Part shown: in pieces, positions 23,105 through 35,400 of the stretch
How the letters are laid out: each line of letters starts with the position of its first letter
Numbering within the stretch: the first letter of the stretch is position 1
Assembly: GCA_010094025.1 (NCBI GenBank)
Contig: ML991814.1
Location: forward strand, 124,001-188,000
Direction of reading: 5' to 3'
Length of the DNA stretch: 64,000 nucleotides
Source: Viridothelium virens
Taxonomy: Eukaryota > Ascomycota > Dothideomycetes > Trypetheliales > Trypetheliaceae
The notes under the pieces: model-generated
Told to the model about the DNA's origin: nothing
Database searches by the model: none
What the model saw: the letters and a program-made list of their open reading frames with translations, nothing else
Program-made: the position numbers and the translations under genes

Positions 23105-24128
23105 CCAAGTCTATCCTCCCGCCCGTTTGCTGTTGCCCGGTAGCATTTGCATCCCTTCGTCCATTGACAAAAAGAAAATGCAATCAACAACGTCTTCTTA
23201 AAGTTTGCTCGCTCCAGGTGTAGACCAGCGAAGGCGACAAACCCGCTTCAGCATCACTGCTATGATCAACGGACGATGGTAGACGTGTCTCGACAAGTCG
23301 CCTCACAGTTGCCTATCCGCGCATGAGTGGAACGAGACTGCTGTAGCTTGATTGTCTTGTTGGCAACAAGCAGGGCGCCGAAAGACCAAGGATGAAGGCA
23401 GGCGACATATGGATACTGTGCACGTAAGGGAAAGCAGATCAGTTGTCGTCACTCAGGAATGTGCTCAGGTACTCAGGGGCTTCAATCAGGAGAGCAGATG
23501 GTCCTGCGTTCCCGACATGTTGGGGTGGGGATGTTCGAAATGAATTCATCGAACTTTAACAAATCTTTCCAGCCCAGATTCCCCTTCGATATCGAAGTCA
23601 GAGAATGATCGGTGTGGGAAAGGGGCTCAAGCCTGACGAGGTACACATGGCGGTGTACCGGTACTTACTGAGTACGGCATCCCTGGCCTCAGAACACGTC
23701 ATGCGGCCCACCTAGGCCCTGTCCATCCCTTCTTTGTGCCCTAGCACGGTCCGCATGCAATAGATTTGATGCAATAGCTGCACTAGTTAATGTTTGCCTG
23801 TTGCCTTAAAATGCATGATCACTTGTATCCACCTTGCCTTGCATGTCACTCGGATCAGTCCTCGGATGGAAGATCTGTCTCCTAGACGCTCCGTAATCAC
23901 ACCACTCTACTGCGGCTGAAATACCGGGCAAAAGACGCGTAGCAGTAACCAAGTCACTAATCTGAATGCGGAACTTTCTTTTTTTTCGTTGCCGACTGCG
24001 GCTCTGATAATACTGGATGGGCAAGACGCTCTATATACCAGGACGTTGGCGCTGAGCTACGTAGGTACATCTCTTTCGGTGCCCTTTGAAAACACTACCA
24101 CCCCCCTGAACGTAGTCCTCTAATAGTC
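23105..24128. other. Divergent intergenic region
   Basis: Lies between the CorA-like start (minus) and the amidase start (plus), so it should hold two promoters. No coding sequence supported. Confidence 0.4.
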
Positions 24129-26485
24129 ATGGTAGAACACCGCACCCTTTCTCCATTAAACTCGTCTCCGCACCATATTTTCAAGATTGGCTACAAAGAC
24201 TACCTCACATTGCCTGTTTCAACGGACAACAAGTCATTCAATCCATCCCAGTCCAGCTTCGAGCTCCTTGCAGGAGCCTCTCGACTGTCAGATGGCGGAC
24301 GACATGGAGTTCCATTTACCTTCATACATTGTGCCGCGGATCAATCGATCGACTGTAATTGGATTGAGAAAAACTTGAAAACATGGCTTCATGTAGATGA
24401 CGTCTTCTGTCACGACTTCCTGATCGCTGTCATATTCGTCGTTCGAGAAGGCTCCAGGATCGATCTTGCTGCATTATCTCGTGGCATGCAAGAGAATTGG
24501 GGAACTAGATGGTGTACAGTCATATCCCAGCAGTCCGTTCCACTGGGAAATTGTTCAGGCCCGCATGTTTTCTGGAAAGGGGAAATCTGGAAAGCGTATC
24601 GGCTTTACGACGATGTGAACGAGACCTTCATGACCAGCATCAGGGCATCATCTAACTTTGGGTGAACTCTGGTTCCCAGCTTTTGGAAGTTTGCAACATG
24701 CTTACGGATTTTTAGGTCTTTCCAGGCTCTCCGTGTTAGTGGCGATTTCTATCAGTCGTTAAGCGTAGCTGTTCCATCTCGGATACAACCGCCGGAGCTT
24801 GACAACAAGCCATTGCAAGGCATCAGATTTGCTGTTAAGGACGTTTTTGAGATTGAGGGTCTCAGAGTTACAGCCGGAAGTCGTGCTTTCTACAGTGTCT
24901 CGAAATCCTCACGAGCCACGGCGCCATCAATACAGAGGCTAATCGACGCAGGTGGAATGTTGTTGGGTACGCTAAAATTAGGATCCCTTATAGCGCGCGA
25001 AGAACCCTCTGAATCCGTGGATTATCATGCCGCTTTCAATCCCAGAGGAGATGGTTATCAGTCTGCATGGAGCAGTAGTGGTGGTTGCGGGGCCGCTTCC
25101 GCTTCTTATGATTGGATTGACTTTACTCTGGGCACTGATAGTAAGAGTCCGCCTGTTCCGATTGAAGGTCAAATCAACTACCGTAGACTGATAAGTATCA
25201 GCGACCGGAAGCAGCCGGCGACCAGCTCTGGCGAATGGTACATTTCAGATCCGGCTTTCGCACAATGTACTGTCTATGGAGGGCGTCGTGGCCTCATTTC
25301 CGTAAGCTATTTCCAGATAAGCGTCAACCGGATCTGACAACTTGCAGGCCGTTCGATGCTCCCGCCATGTTTGCAAGAAATATTGTCAACTTGGAAGATT
25401 GGGTTAGTGTCTGGATTGATGCTGCGAAAGGTAGTTATGACAAAGTACGTGGCTAGGCTCACATTGAGTTCGCTTGCTGACAAACATTAGCTTCCGATCA
25501 GTCTCATTTACCTACAAGACTTTTTACCGGTTGAAAACAAAGTCCAAATGCAACATGTCGATAAATTCATTTCCGATTTCGAGTCTACGTATGGCATTAA
25601 AACAGAGAAGGTATCACTTGCTAAAATTTGGCACGCAGCTCCTCCTATTGGCGCTGATGATCCATGTCTCCAAAGCTTTCTCAAAGATGTACAAGTCATA
25701 TTCCTTGGCTTTGTAGCGCTACTGACAGCTTTTAGGTAGGATTAAATTCATTCTGCTACGGAACGTATCGTTGCTTTGATCGGTTTCGCTGCGAATATTG
25801 GGAGAGATTTGGGAAACTTCCTTATGTGAACCCTGTTACACGGTGGCGATGGTAACAACCTATCCACAACACTTCATAGCATTGGATAATCGCTAAAATA
25901 ACTACAGGAATAGAGCGAGAAAGATCACCAGCCAGCAACATGAAGATGGCCTGAATCGCCTTAGGATCTATAAAAAGTGGATGCTAAAGCAAGTCTTGCG
26001 TGTGAACGAACGGAATGCTCTACTAGTGATGCCTATTACAAATCAAGAAGTTGACTATCGTGAAGACGCCCCCGGGTAATAAGCCATGCCTTTGTCCATG
26101 ATGCAACGTTAAGACCAAGTGTAGGCCACCAGTAGCACCCAACGCTTTCGATTCTCTTTGGTTAGCCCCAATATTAGGTGCTCCAGAAATTAGTTTACCA
26201 AGTATGAGCTCACATTGTGTGTCCCATCTATTTTACTACTGACGAAAAGTAGTTGGAGAGATGAAGTATCATTCCCGGATTAGCCAAAGAGAGGAATATC
26301 TTCCTGTGGTCGTCTCTTTGCTGGGGAAGCCAGGTTATTACCCACGATTTAGAGCTTGATGCTCACGTCACTAATTGACACCAGGTTCAGACATGGCTTT
26401 GATTGATGCGTCGCGACGAGTTTTAGAGCGGTCTGGGAGGCCAATCTCAGTCACAACTGGTTCAAGAATGTTCTCCACCACTTGA
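24129..26485 (+). CDS. Amidase (amidase signature family) with extra N-terminal domain
   Basis: Ten exons (24129-24661, 24716-25140, 25202-25301, 25348-25444, 25491-25688, 25736-25851, 25908-26075, 26125-26201, 26250-26333, 26385-26485) join in phase to 632 residues. The nine introns are 46-60 nt, all GT-AG. Residues 1-190 form an extra domain (FKIGYKDYLTLPVSTDN ...) that resembles the N-terminal part annotated as scytalone-dehydratase-like Arp1 in some fungal amidases; this match is from memory. The amidase core has the catalytic lysine in IRFAVKDVFEIEG, the cis-serine region SAWSSSGGCGAA and the nucleophile in GTDTTGSSRRPALANG, all intact. The C-terminus ends RVLERSGRPISVTTGSRMF. The enzyme should hydrolyse a C-N amide; the substrate is unknown. 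Unspliced, it looks broken, which is misleading. Confidence 0.87.
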
Positions 26486-28174
26486 TACCGAAGTGGTACG
26501 TACACAATGGGCTCAATCAACTTCGACTCTACGTACTAACTCCGACTCTGTGCCTGTGTCATAACGCCGACGTTAGCAAGTTCAAAGGCTCTTACAATTC
26601 ACGGGACTTGTGGAGGAAGAGAAAAATATCGTACTAAGGCAGCGGAAGAAAGGTGGGTAAGATAGCAACACTAGTCAACGAGGAGCACTCGTTTGAGAGA
26701 CTTAGGGCATGCATGACCAATTTGCTACCCTAAATAGTTATGTTGAGACATGGCCTTGACATCCATTTGGACCCGGCCATTCACGGAATGCCTACCTTTG
26801 GCCACATTACTTTACTTTTCTGTTAGCCGGTAAAACTATCATGAATTTCTGCTACAAAAGTCGAAGAAATGATGGGCTCTTATCTACGGAGTTCTTTCGT
26901 TATTCGAGTGTGAAATAGTGAGATTTGAGAACAGTGAATGTGCAATATCCTATTCAGAGTCTAGATAAGCGACGAAGAGATGAAATGAATGGCACCCTGC
27001 ATGCGGTGGCTTAACGACTTAGCCGCATAGCATGTATCGATCACAACCCGGAAGAACAAGCGAATGACTGTTTCGGACCAGAGTCCTCAGCGTCGCCAGA
27101 CTTCTTACCCCCAGAAAATTGCCGCTAAGGCCGTTCAGTCAGTTCAAGGCCTCTGCTTGGCTCAATTCGGCAAACATACCGCTATTCGCTTCAGTTATGG
27201 CAATCTGAACTAATTACCCGCGGTAGGAGGTGGTCTATGAGGTCCTTTACCACCGTAGTAATAGCCGATGCTTTCAAAGACGGAAGATTGAGGAGACCAG
27301 TGTCCTTTCCAGGGCTGAGCCCTGGTATCAGGTTCAGACTTCTGGCGACCTAATTCGCCGAATGTCACTGTCTCTGAGGGCATGAGAGATTGTTGAGAAG
27401 GCATTCTGTATTAGTCAATAACTGTCAGATCTATTGAAGATTGATCGAAAGGGCTGAAGAACCTCGGTAAATATTGCAAGACTGGAATTTGTTTGGGGCT
27501 TGGGACAGTTGATGGTAGAAGCTAGATCTAATGTGCGGAAAAAATTGAGAAGAGGTATTGGAAAGACCGAATATTTAAGCCATATCCTTAGGCCGGTCTT
27601 ATCTTCACGTATGAAAAAGAGCCGCATCACAATCGTGATTATCCACCGAGTACATGTACACTTCCCGGAATGCAAGAGCATGCATTTTGGTGTGGTCAAC
27701 TCAGCCCGTGTATCATGCAGTCAAACGTGGTGTCCTGCCGTGGGTTGCCCATTTCGACTGCATGCATTACAACAAGGCTTGAGGCCTAGCCCTGCAATTT
27801 TATTTTGACAGGAAGCTCGAGGCGTGGATGTTGGCCCTGCCGTGCATGGATAACAATGGCACCCATTGCCTTAAATCTGCTGCCTGATCACCGTGCATTC
27901 AGCCGATATGGATACAGACAGACTAAATGCTGACAGTGCAATGCGAGAGATAACAAGGATTTTTCTTGTTGTCGTGGGGGCCCGTCCTAAAGATCAAAGG
28001 TACAAGGCTGAGGCTCAACGTACCTAGACGCTTGTTTTGCTTGGATTTTGTAAAGACAGTGCTCCCACTTCTACATCCCCAAAGCTTGGACCAGGAACTT
28101 ATGAAAGAAGTGATAGATAGGACTGGCTACTTGTCATGGAGCAACAGTATTTGCGGGACAGCGATAGTCGAAAC
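26486..28174. other. Gap between amidase and oxygenase, with one doubtful small ORF
   Basis: About 1.7 kb. The only candidate is a 64-codon minus-strand frame at 27210-27404 with an ATG start and an odd composition rich in Ser, Pro and Gly (SIGYYYGGKGPHRPPPTAGN at its end). I recognise no family and do not call it a gene. The rest appears non-coding. If the oxygenase starts at the in-frame ATG at 28136, the gap ends 39 bases earlier. Confidence 0.3.
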
Positions 28175-29247
28175 ATGACAACAAATGTTTATTTTTTGAA
28201 GAAAAATGACCTTTACGGAATTGAGAAACCATATGGCTTTAAATTCCCGCCAGCCAATGGCTTTCCACAAACCAACATGGAGTATGAAATGATCGAAATT
28301 CCCGTCACAGATATGAGGGGATCCGAAAATCTTTTCAACTTGGACGAACACGGATTTGCCATCTTTAAAGTGGACGCCGGACTTAGCTATGATGACTATC
28401 ACAACTCCGAACAGCTCTCCAAATTCTTTAGAAAGCTGGAAGCGGTACTCAAGGATCATCTAGGGGTCAGTCGGGTCGATGTTTTCCGGCACGGCGTTAG
28501 TGATTCCCTCGCTAAAATGAGCTCTATCGTAGTTGGGCTGATTATCTTACTCAAGATGCGAAAGCGTGACGAGCGATGGCCGACTCCGAAATGGCACACG
28601 TATACTCATGAGCAGCCTACAACTGTTGTTCATATTGGTGAGTGGTGCCCTCAAGGTCCAAATTAGAAAAGAGAGAAAAGAAAAGAAAGGCCTGTTGACA
28701 ATTTCAAGATGCTGCTCCAGAAGGAACACGTGACGAGATCCGAAGACAACTAGATGAGGACGCGGATGAGCTCTTGAAAAGACGTTACCAGTGGTTCAAG
28801 TGAGTCCAAATCTCGGTTAATAGGTGACTGGGTGCTAATATAGATCACTCTAAGTTTCTGGAAGCCTTTGAAAGGTCCGGTCAATGACTGGCCGCTCCTG
28901 CTGTGCGATGCATCGACGGTAGATCGACGGAAGGACATAGAAGTGGCCGATCTTTTATACCCAGATTATGCGACCGAAAATAGCCAGCTTTATTGTAGCA
29001 CCGCTTATAAATGGTACTATCTGAGTAATCAGACCGTGGACGAAGTGCTTGTGTTCAAGCAGATGGACTCTTTGGAAGGCAGCTATCCAGGTATGCTCCA
29101 GAGCTGGGACTAGGCATGTTCTCATCAAAGCGTTAATTTGCTGATATAGGCGTACCACATTGTTCATGCGAAAATCCCTTGACGCCAAAGGGCGAAGCTC
29201 CACGAGAGAGTATCGAGGTACGGGCAATGGCATATTACGATTCCTGA
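28175..29247 (+). CDS. CmcJ/AsaB-like hydroxylase-desaturase
   Basis: Five exons (28175-28495, 28556-28637, 28709-28799, 28855-29090, 29150-29247) join in phase to 275 residues, the usual length. The first intron is 60 nt, a multiple of three and stop-free, so an unspliced reading adds false residues; removing it gives VFRHGMRKRDERWPTP as in the family. Landmarks: VYFLKKNDLYGIEKPYGFKF, NLDEHGFAIFKV, THEQPTTVVHI, then FWKPLKGPVNDWPLLLCDAS and a conserved end (KWYYLSNQTVDEVLVFKQMD). Relatives include the 7-alpha-cephem-methoxylase P8 chain (CmcJ) and AsaB of aspergillic acid synthesis, non-heme iron/2-oxoglutarate-type enzymes often found in small-metabolite clusters. Product here unknown. The upstream neighbour on the same strand is the amidase. 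Confidence 0.88.
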
Positions 29248-29846
29248 GCTCTGCCAATTGATGAGGTTGATTATCGAAAGCGGTCGAAAGATGGCCTTCA
29301 AGGTGTCCATCTGTGGAAAATGGATGAGATGTGAAACGCTTCGCGCACGTCCAAATAAACTTTAGAAGTGGCGGAAGTACCGAAGGTTGGAGCTAAGTGC
29401 GATATGGCAAGGGCTCACTCATTGTCTGGTATGCAGGACTAAAAATAACCAGGGAAGATAATCCTAGAAATGTCCTTAACTAGGTTCAGATATTTATTGG
29501 AAAGCTTTCATGACTTATTGATTTACGCTCGTCCTTTGCGTCGCTTATACACTTTGAATCCCACAACGGCTTTTATGCAATGGATGTTTTCGGTCAAATG
29601 GTGAGCAGATCTATGGAAACTCAGGCACTTACATCAAAGACCTTCCACTGCATCGTTTGAATTGCAGAAGCCTACGTGCAAACCTCGCGACACAGATGTC
29701 GACGTGCAAGAGGCAATTATATAGCCTCGCGGAAAGAGATGCAGATGATGCCTGGAAAGTACGCAGTGCTGGCATTCGAAGGCTTCACACAGTGTTCCCA
29801 CCAAAAATTCTTCCCCAATTAGCCAGCAATGCTGTGGAGGGATGGA
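29248..29846. other. Convergent gap between the oxygenase and ASK1
   Basis: No gene supported. A 74-codon plus frame at 29657-29881 runs into the antisense of the last ASK1 exon and was not accepted. This marks the right border of the accessory island. Confidence 0.4.
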
Positions 29847-31493
29847 TTAAAAGCTATCATCTAGCTCCTGATTACGCTTGACGACGCTTGGACTGTCCTC
29901 TTCAGCTGCCATCTCATCCGTGATGTCGCCTCCCGCTGTTAACAGGAGGTCCTCAACGATGCGTTTGCTAGCTTCGCGTGCTAAATGAAGTCGAAAAGGT
30001 CAGCGTTGACAATCCACACGATTTTCTGCAAGGAAAACTAAAAAAAACTGGCGGCTCTCTAAACATCGATAACGACGACCAACGTAAACTCAACTTACCA
30101 GGCGTCTGCAGCAGCCGCCCCTGCGGCACCACGAACTGCATCGTCTTCGGCGGACTCATCCCCTCCAACCCATCTCCAAACTCATCATCACTATCGCTAT
30201 CCCACGCTCGACTCAGCGTCTGTATTGTCCTCTCCCCACCTCCACCTCCTTCGCCCCTAGCACCAAACCCCGTCTGCCGTCTCGCACTCGCAATATCCCG
30301 CTTCGCCGCCGGCGTCTGCACGCTCACCCCCGGCGTCCTTGGCGTCCGCGCCGCTGCCCTGCCTTTCATCGGCGAACTGAAGATCTCCGGTCGCAGCTGC
30401 GGTGCTTCTTCGCTGGGACTCGAGTCCAGCGGGCTGCTGTCCAAGAACCTCGACGCTGCCGTGCGAGTCGCTGTAACGGGCGTCTCCGTAGCGCCGCCGC
30501 CGCCCCGTGCTGCAGGCTGGTGAGGAGCAGGATGTCGGGATTTGCGCTGGGTGTGCGGGGTGGCTTGGATGCGGTAGGTCTTGTCGAGAACGCGGTGCAG
30601 GAGGGTGTCTTGATTAGCGCGGCGTTGGGCGGAGGGAAGGTAGGCGGAGGGGGGTGTCATGGATGTATCGGGGAAGGCGACGCGGTTCTTGCCGGGGGTG
30701 ATGGGTTGAGGGTGTTTGGAATGGTTGATTTCAGGGGAGTGCTCGACTTGGGATCTGAGAGACTCGTAGGGCGAGGAGTATTCTGCGAATGTCGGTGCTC
30801 CGGCGTCTTGGTCCATGAGCTTGGTATTGGAGGGTGCGCGAGGAGTGCTCTGAGCACCGGCGACTGAGGGAGAGTCGAGCAGGGAGGAGTCTGTTTCTGG
30901 ATTGTCGGGACCGTACGGATGCTCGATGCGCGAAGAGGAAACCGTTTCATCACCGTGTAATGATAGACTCCCGTATGATTCCCCTTCTTGTGCTAGTTTT
31001 TGTTCTAATTCATCGTTGGTTGTATCTGCTTCGACGGGATCCTCGGAGTAGGTGTTGAGGGTGATATTTGCGGATTGTTCAAAGAAAGTTTTCCAGAACT
31101 GTGTCCTGTTCTTCAGCTTCGATGTGCTGCTAGGGAACATGGACTAAGAGCAACATGGCAGAGAGATATAGGTAGGCTAGAGAACAGAATAAAGGGCGAG
31201 ATAGACTACAAAATGTAGTGCATCTTGGGGTCAACAATGGCCACTTTACCTTTGATCCTTCCCATACAGCTTTTGAGTGCTCTCCATACTGTTCGACGAT
31301 GGGTAGGATGCTTGATGTAACGATACGATGAGCTTTGCTGAAATTATGGTCGATTTCTGGGCTGGATCAGTGGAATTCGATAGAGAGCATCAGGGAAGTA
31401 ACCTTGGAGAGTCAAGGTAATCGATTGCTCCAATTTCTCGAGTTCCTCAGTCAACGTCAGATTGCGCGCTGCCGCAGAATGTGGCCGAGCCAT
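29847..31493 (-). CDS. ASK1: DASH complex subunit Ask1
   Basis: Four exons (31403-31493, 31250-31356, 30099-31098, 29847-29980) give 443 residues. The conserved core is at the N-terminus: LTLTEELEKLEQSITLTLQE, IDHNFSKAHRIVTSSILPIV, EQYGEHSKAVWEGSKFWKTF and FEQSANITLN. The rest is a long disordered Ser/Thr/Pro region with many SP/TP sites, fitting the known Cdk1 and Aurora phosphorylation of Ask1. The C-terminus has AREASKRIVEDLLLTAGGD and an acidic end. Ask1 is part of the DASH/Dam1 ring that couples kinetochores to spindle microtubules. First and last exons are small and are missed without splicing. Identification is secure from the core. Confidence 0.92.
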
Positions 31494-32401
31494 GATGGTC
31501 AAGCTGCATCTGACTCAGTCTAAGATGCGACGCGCCCCGCGTTGCTATTTGTTATCGTAGATCTTCGGGCTAGCCATCCGGGTGTCACGTGCGCGAGATT
31601 TAGAATTGACGTCTCCACCAAGTCCCCTCCAACGCCTGCCCCGGTATCCACCTGCCTATGGAACTCTATATGCTATTTTCATACGACGGACATGGAGGTC
31701 ATACGCGTCTCCGGTCGGCTCCATCTCAGCTGGCGTAAAAGAGCTAGAAAAGATCTTCCGCCCTTAGTCACACCGGAGATCGTCCAAGTTCCCCTACCCA
31801 ACCTGTGTACCGGTAGAGTTTCCAGCCTACATCTACCCCATACTCTCCTAGACAGTTCCTTGCACTCTTACATCTCTTTCTCAATGTTTACTCTCCTCGC
31901 AACGTGAATTCCCATTGCCATTTCCTATCCCAGTAATGCTCCTATCTATTCAAGCATCCATCCATCATAGGTCCTGTTCCGATGCAAACAAAATCGATGG
32001 TGGTATTTTACTATGAGAACAAGGCAGCCATCAGCTGGTAATATGACTGTGGTAGTCAGCCGCCGGCGATGGATTCTTTATTTGCGGCGACATTGACGGG
32101 ATGGGACTGGCGCGTGAGAAGAAATGATCCTCCAGGTTGACGCTGGCATCCCTCGACTCACCGGAAAGAGATGCATCGGGAAATAAACGCGTCTCCAGTC
32201 ACTTCGTTTTCTTTCGAAACTTGGACAAGCCGGAATCCTGTTGTTTCTTGTTGTCGTTCATTAGCTTTAAACTCGAATTCTTTTGCTGAATCCCCTATTT
32301 CAATAGAATCGCGGGATGCTTTCAACATTGTGAAGACTAAGTTTTCTTGTTCGTCATCATTGGGTTCTTATTTTCTGGCGTCACTTGAAGGCCTATGCAG
32401 G
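31494..32401. promoter_or_regulatory. Divergent promoter region of ASK1 and the GPI-protein gene
   Basis: About 900 bases between two divergent starts. The string ACGCGTCTCC occurs twice, at 31703-31712 and 32187-32196, followed by (G/A)GTC in both. ACGCGT is the MluI cell-cycle box bound by MBF in yeasts. The first copy lies 210 bases upstream of ASK1, a mitotic gene, so regulation by an MBF-like factor is plausible. No other gene supported here. Confidence 0.35.
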
Positions 32402-35400
32402 ATGCTATGTACAAAAATGACGCTGTTAATGGTGACTTCTTTCGCCCTCTTCAACGTGGGTAAAAGCATCCCGCAAAATGGTCGAACGTCAAGTAGTATG
32501 CTTTGATCCTTTTTCATCACATATGAATATCTGGGATGCTTATCGTTCTCGTCCCAGATTCTAGCAGTCTCCCCTCCAATTTAGCTTCCAGCACCAACTT
32601 GGCTGTGGACACTAGCTCAGCAATCAGCGTTGAATCTTCGACAGGAGTTGGAAGCTTTATCATTCAAGGCTTGAGCTCAACCGGATCGAATTCTTCATTC
32701 TCGAGCTCGATCACATGTCCAGTTTCAACCCCAGGACCCTGGACGATAACTCCGAATTCCACCCTTGTAACTATTGGGCCTACCGGTAGCGGTACATCTT
32801 ATGCACAACAGTGTGCTGAAGCATATCAGTGGTATTCCTCAGTTTCTGAGATGTTCAGTCCAACGCAGAATGTCACCTATACGACAATAGGCACGAACTA
32901 TTCAGCGAATATCGTTACTCTGTGTGACGGATATCCCAGGGTCAGCGGGCATCTCACTCCAACTGCCACCATAACGTACACGCGATCTTCATCTGCAAAA
33001 TTCAGCTCTCCCCCTCCAAGATGCAGTGTCAATCCCTCTGACTGCACATACCTTTGGAGCGCTTACAGCAGCGCATACAGTCATTGGAGATCCCGAGACT
33101 ACTTGGACGCTATGGCACAAACAGCTGTACTGTTCGATAAGGCTTCGACTGCTCTTACGGTAGTGTCGTCAGGTCATGACAGCTCAACTATAACGGCATC
33201 GGCGTCACAAAATCCACCTATCCTAACAATCAACGGGACCACATACATGGCGAATGACTATACATACACTATTGACGGAAAGGAATTGACTGCGGGCGAC
33301 AGAATCATTGTGTATCCAGCTTGCTACTCAACAGCATACTTACCACAACCGCCTAATTGCTCGTTTACCGCTAACCCTACGGCTTACAACTCAAGCTCGA
33401 GTTGCGGGGGCTGTACTATCTCTGGAGGCCAAGTACAACTTATGTATTTTCCTGTCACAGCCAATACTTCTAGAAATATCTGTAGCTCTGGAGTGCGGAC
33501 TAAAACAACTTGCCCGTTTGGACCTACTACAGCTCCCTTCTCATCCCGAGACAGCGCATACACTCCGGACCCTTGCCTGTACGCCCCAATCAACGATACA
33601 CTGCCTCCAGATGAAGGTCCTTATGCTGTGGTTAACGGCACGACGTTCTGGGCTAATAAAGCGTACATTTCCTTGTCCACAGCTTATGCGTCTGGCCAGT
33701 GTGGGTTTGTAGGTGCCCAGCATACTTCGACAATCCTTACCCTCAAGTCATCCGATATTTATAGCGTATTCGGCCCTCATTACGAGTTTGTCGATGCTGC
33801 ATATTCTTTCAATTTTGAGGATCTTAACACGCCAATTCCAGCGGCGGCGTATCCTTACTTTTTAGCCGGCGATGGATGCCTTGCTCCAGATCAATGGTAT
33901 AACGATTGGCAGTTCCCAAATGCAATCAATGGGCAAGAGGGTGGCGAAGGTCCCTGCTCGACCATTATACAAGATGCGATCAGTCCAATTCTTGCTGCTC
34001 CACCGCAACTCCGTTCGTTGGATCCAGCATGGAGCATATGTGCGCTTGAGATTGCCGGGTTGTACGATCCCCCCTATGCCCTGACCCAGGCTGGCGTTGC
34101 AGCTGCACCTACTCCAACCGGTCCGACTGCTATACCGGCTCCTTCACCCCACCCAGAGACTGCGCCTCAGACAACACCAACGGGGCTCGTGCCAGCTCTA
34201 CCTCCTACTAACACGCCTGGTTCGCCTCAAACAGGAAGCCCACCTTCGAGTAATCCATCGCCAACAAACGAACCAGTACCTCCAAATAATTCGGTACCTT
34301 CGAACGATCCAGCACCTTCAAATGATCCATCTCCTACAAATGATCCGGCAACCTCAAATGATCCATCTCCTACAAATGATCCGGCACTCTCGAACAATCC
34401 GGCACCCTCGAACAATCCCGCGCCCTCGAACGACCCAGCGCTGTCAAATAATCCCGCACCTTCGAATGATCAAGCACCTGGACCAGGAAACATTCCCACA
34501 CCAGCTCCGCCGAACGAGCCCGAAAGTCCCGATCCAGGATCACCGCCGACTTCTGGCGCAGGAGCAGGCATCCCATCAATTCTGAATGGAGGAGGTAGCA
34601 GCCAGCCCGCTGGGAATAACGCAGGCGGAGCGTCACCAGCACCAGCACCAGCACCAGCGCCTGCGTCTAGTGACGGCGGATCTAATCCCGGTGGAATCAT
34701 CCCTTCGATAATCGTTGGAGGCAAGCCTGGTTCCAGCCAGGGGGGCGGCACAGTTCCCAGCCCTTTGAGCTCGGCTGCAGCTCCAGGAACGGGACCGAAT
34801 CCGCAAGCAGTCGTGAGCGTGGGCGGCGCGCCTGTCTCTGCTGCTCCTAATGGCTCTGGTGGTGTTGTCGTTGGAGGTTCCACGTTCCAGCCTGGTCAGT
34901 CTGCTACTATTGGTAACACGCCTGTATCGATTGCTACAGGTGGCATCATCATCCCAGGAAGTGATGAAGGAGCGCCCAGTACGGTGAATGTTCCTTTTAC
35001 TGGACCCAGTCCAGATTCAGGTCGAGGTGATCCCGGAAATGGAGCTGGGAATGGAGCTTCCCATTCTGGGGCAGTCGTATCCGTGGAAGGGCAATCTTTC
35101 ACTGCTGTCGCCGTGCCAGGATCCAGTGGTGCAGTGGCTATCGGAGGACAGACAATCTCGCTAGGTGGTGCTGCCGCGACGCTACCTAATAGCCAGGTCG
35201 TTTCCGCTGCACCCTCCGGTATTATTATCGGTAGTGGATCGCCAGAGTCACCAGGCTCAGTGATTGCTTTCTCGAATTTGGGACCCGATCCCAGTGAAGC
35301 AGCAAACTCGGAACCAGGTGCTGGAGCAGAAGAAAGTATGACCGTGGGAGGTTTGGTTTCGGTAGGCTCTTCCAGTGGTGAGTTGATTATAGCCGGCCAG

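Noticed and set aside
25141-25201. Apparent frame damage in the amidase active-site region
   Set aside because: A normal 61-nt intron with GTAAGA and a CTGAT branch explains it; splicing restores GTDTTGSSRRPA.
29657-29881. 74-codon plus frame beside ASK1
   Set aside because: Overlaps the last ASK1 exon in antisense; once ASK1 is spliced nothing supports it.
34624-34665. PAPAPAPAP-like stretch as a possible microsatellite of interest
   Set aside because: Ordinary low-complexity linker within the surface protein; nothing beyond the repeat systems already listed.
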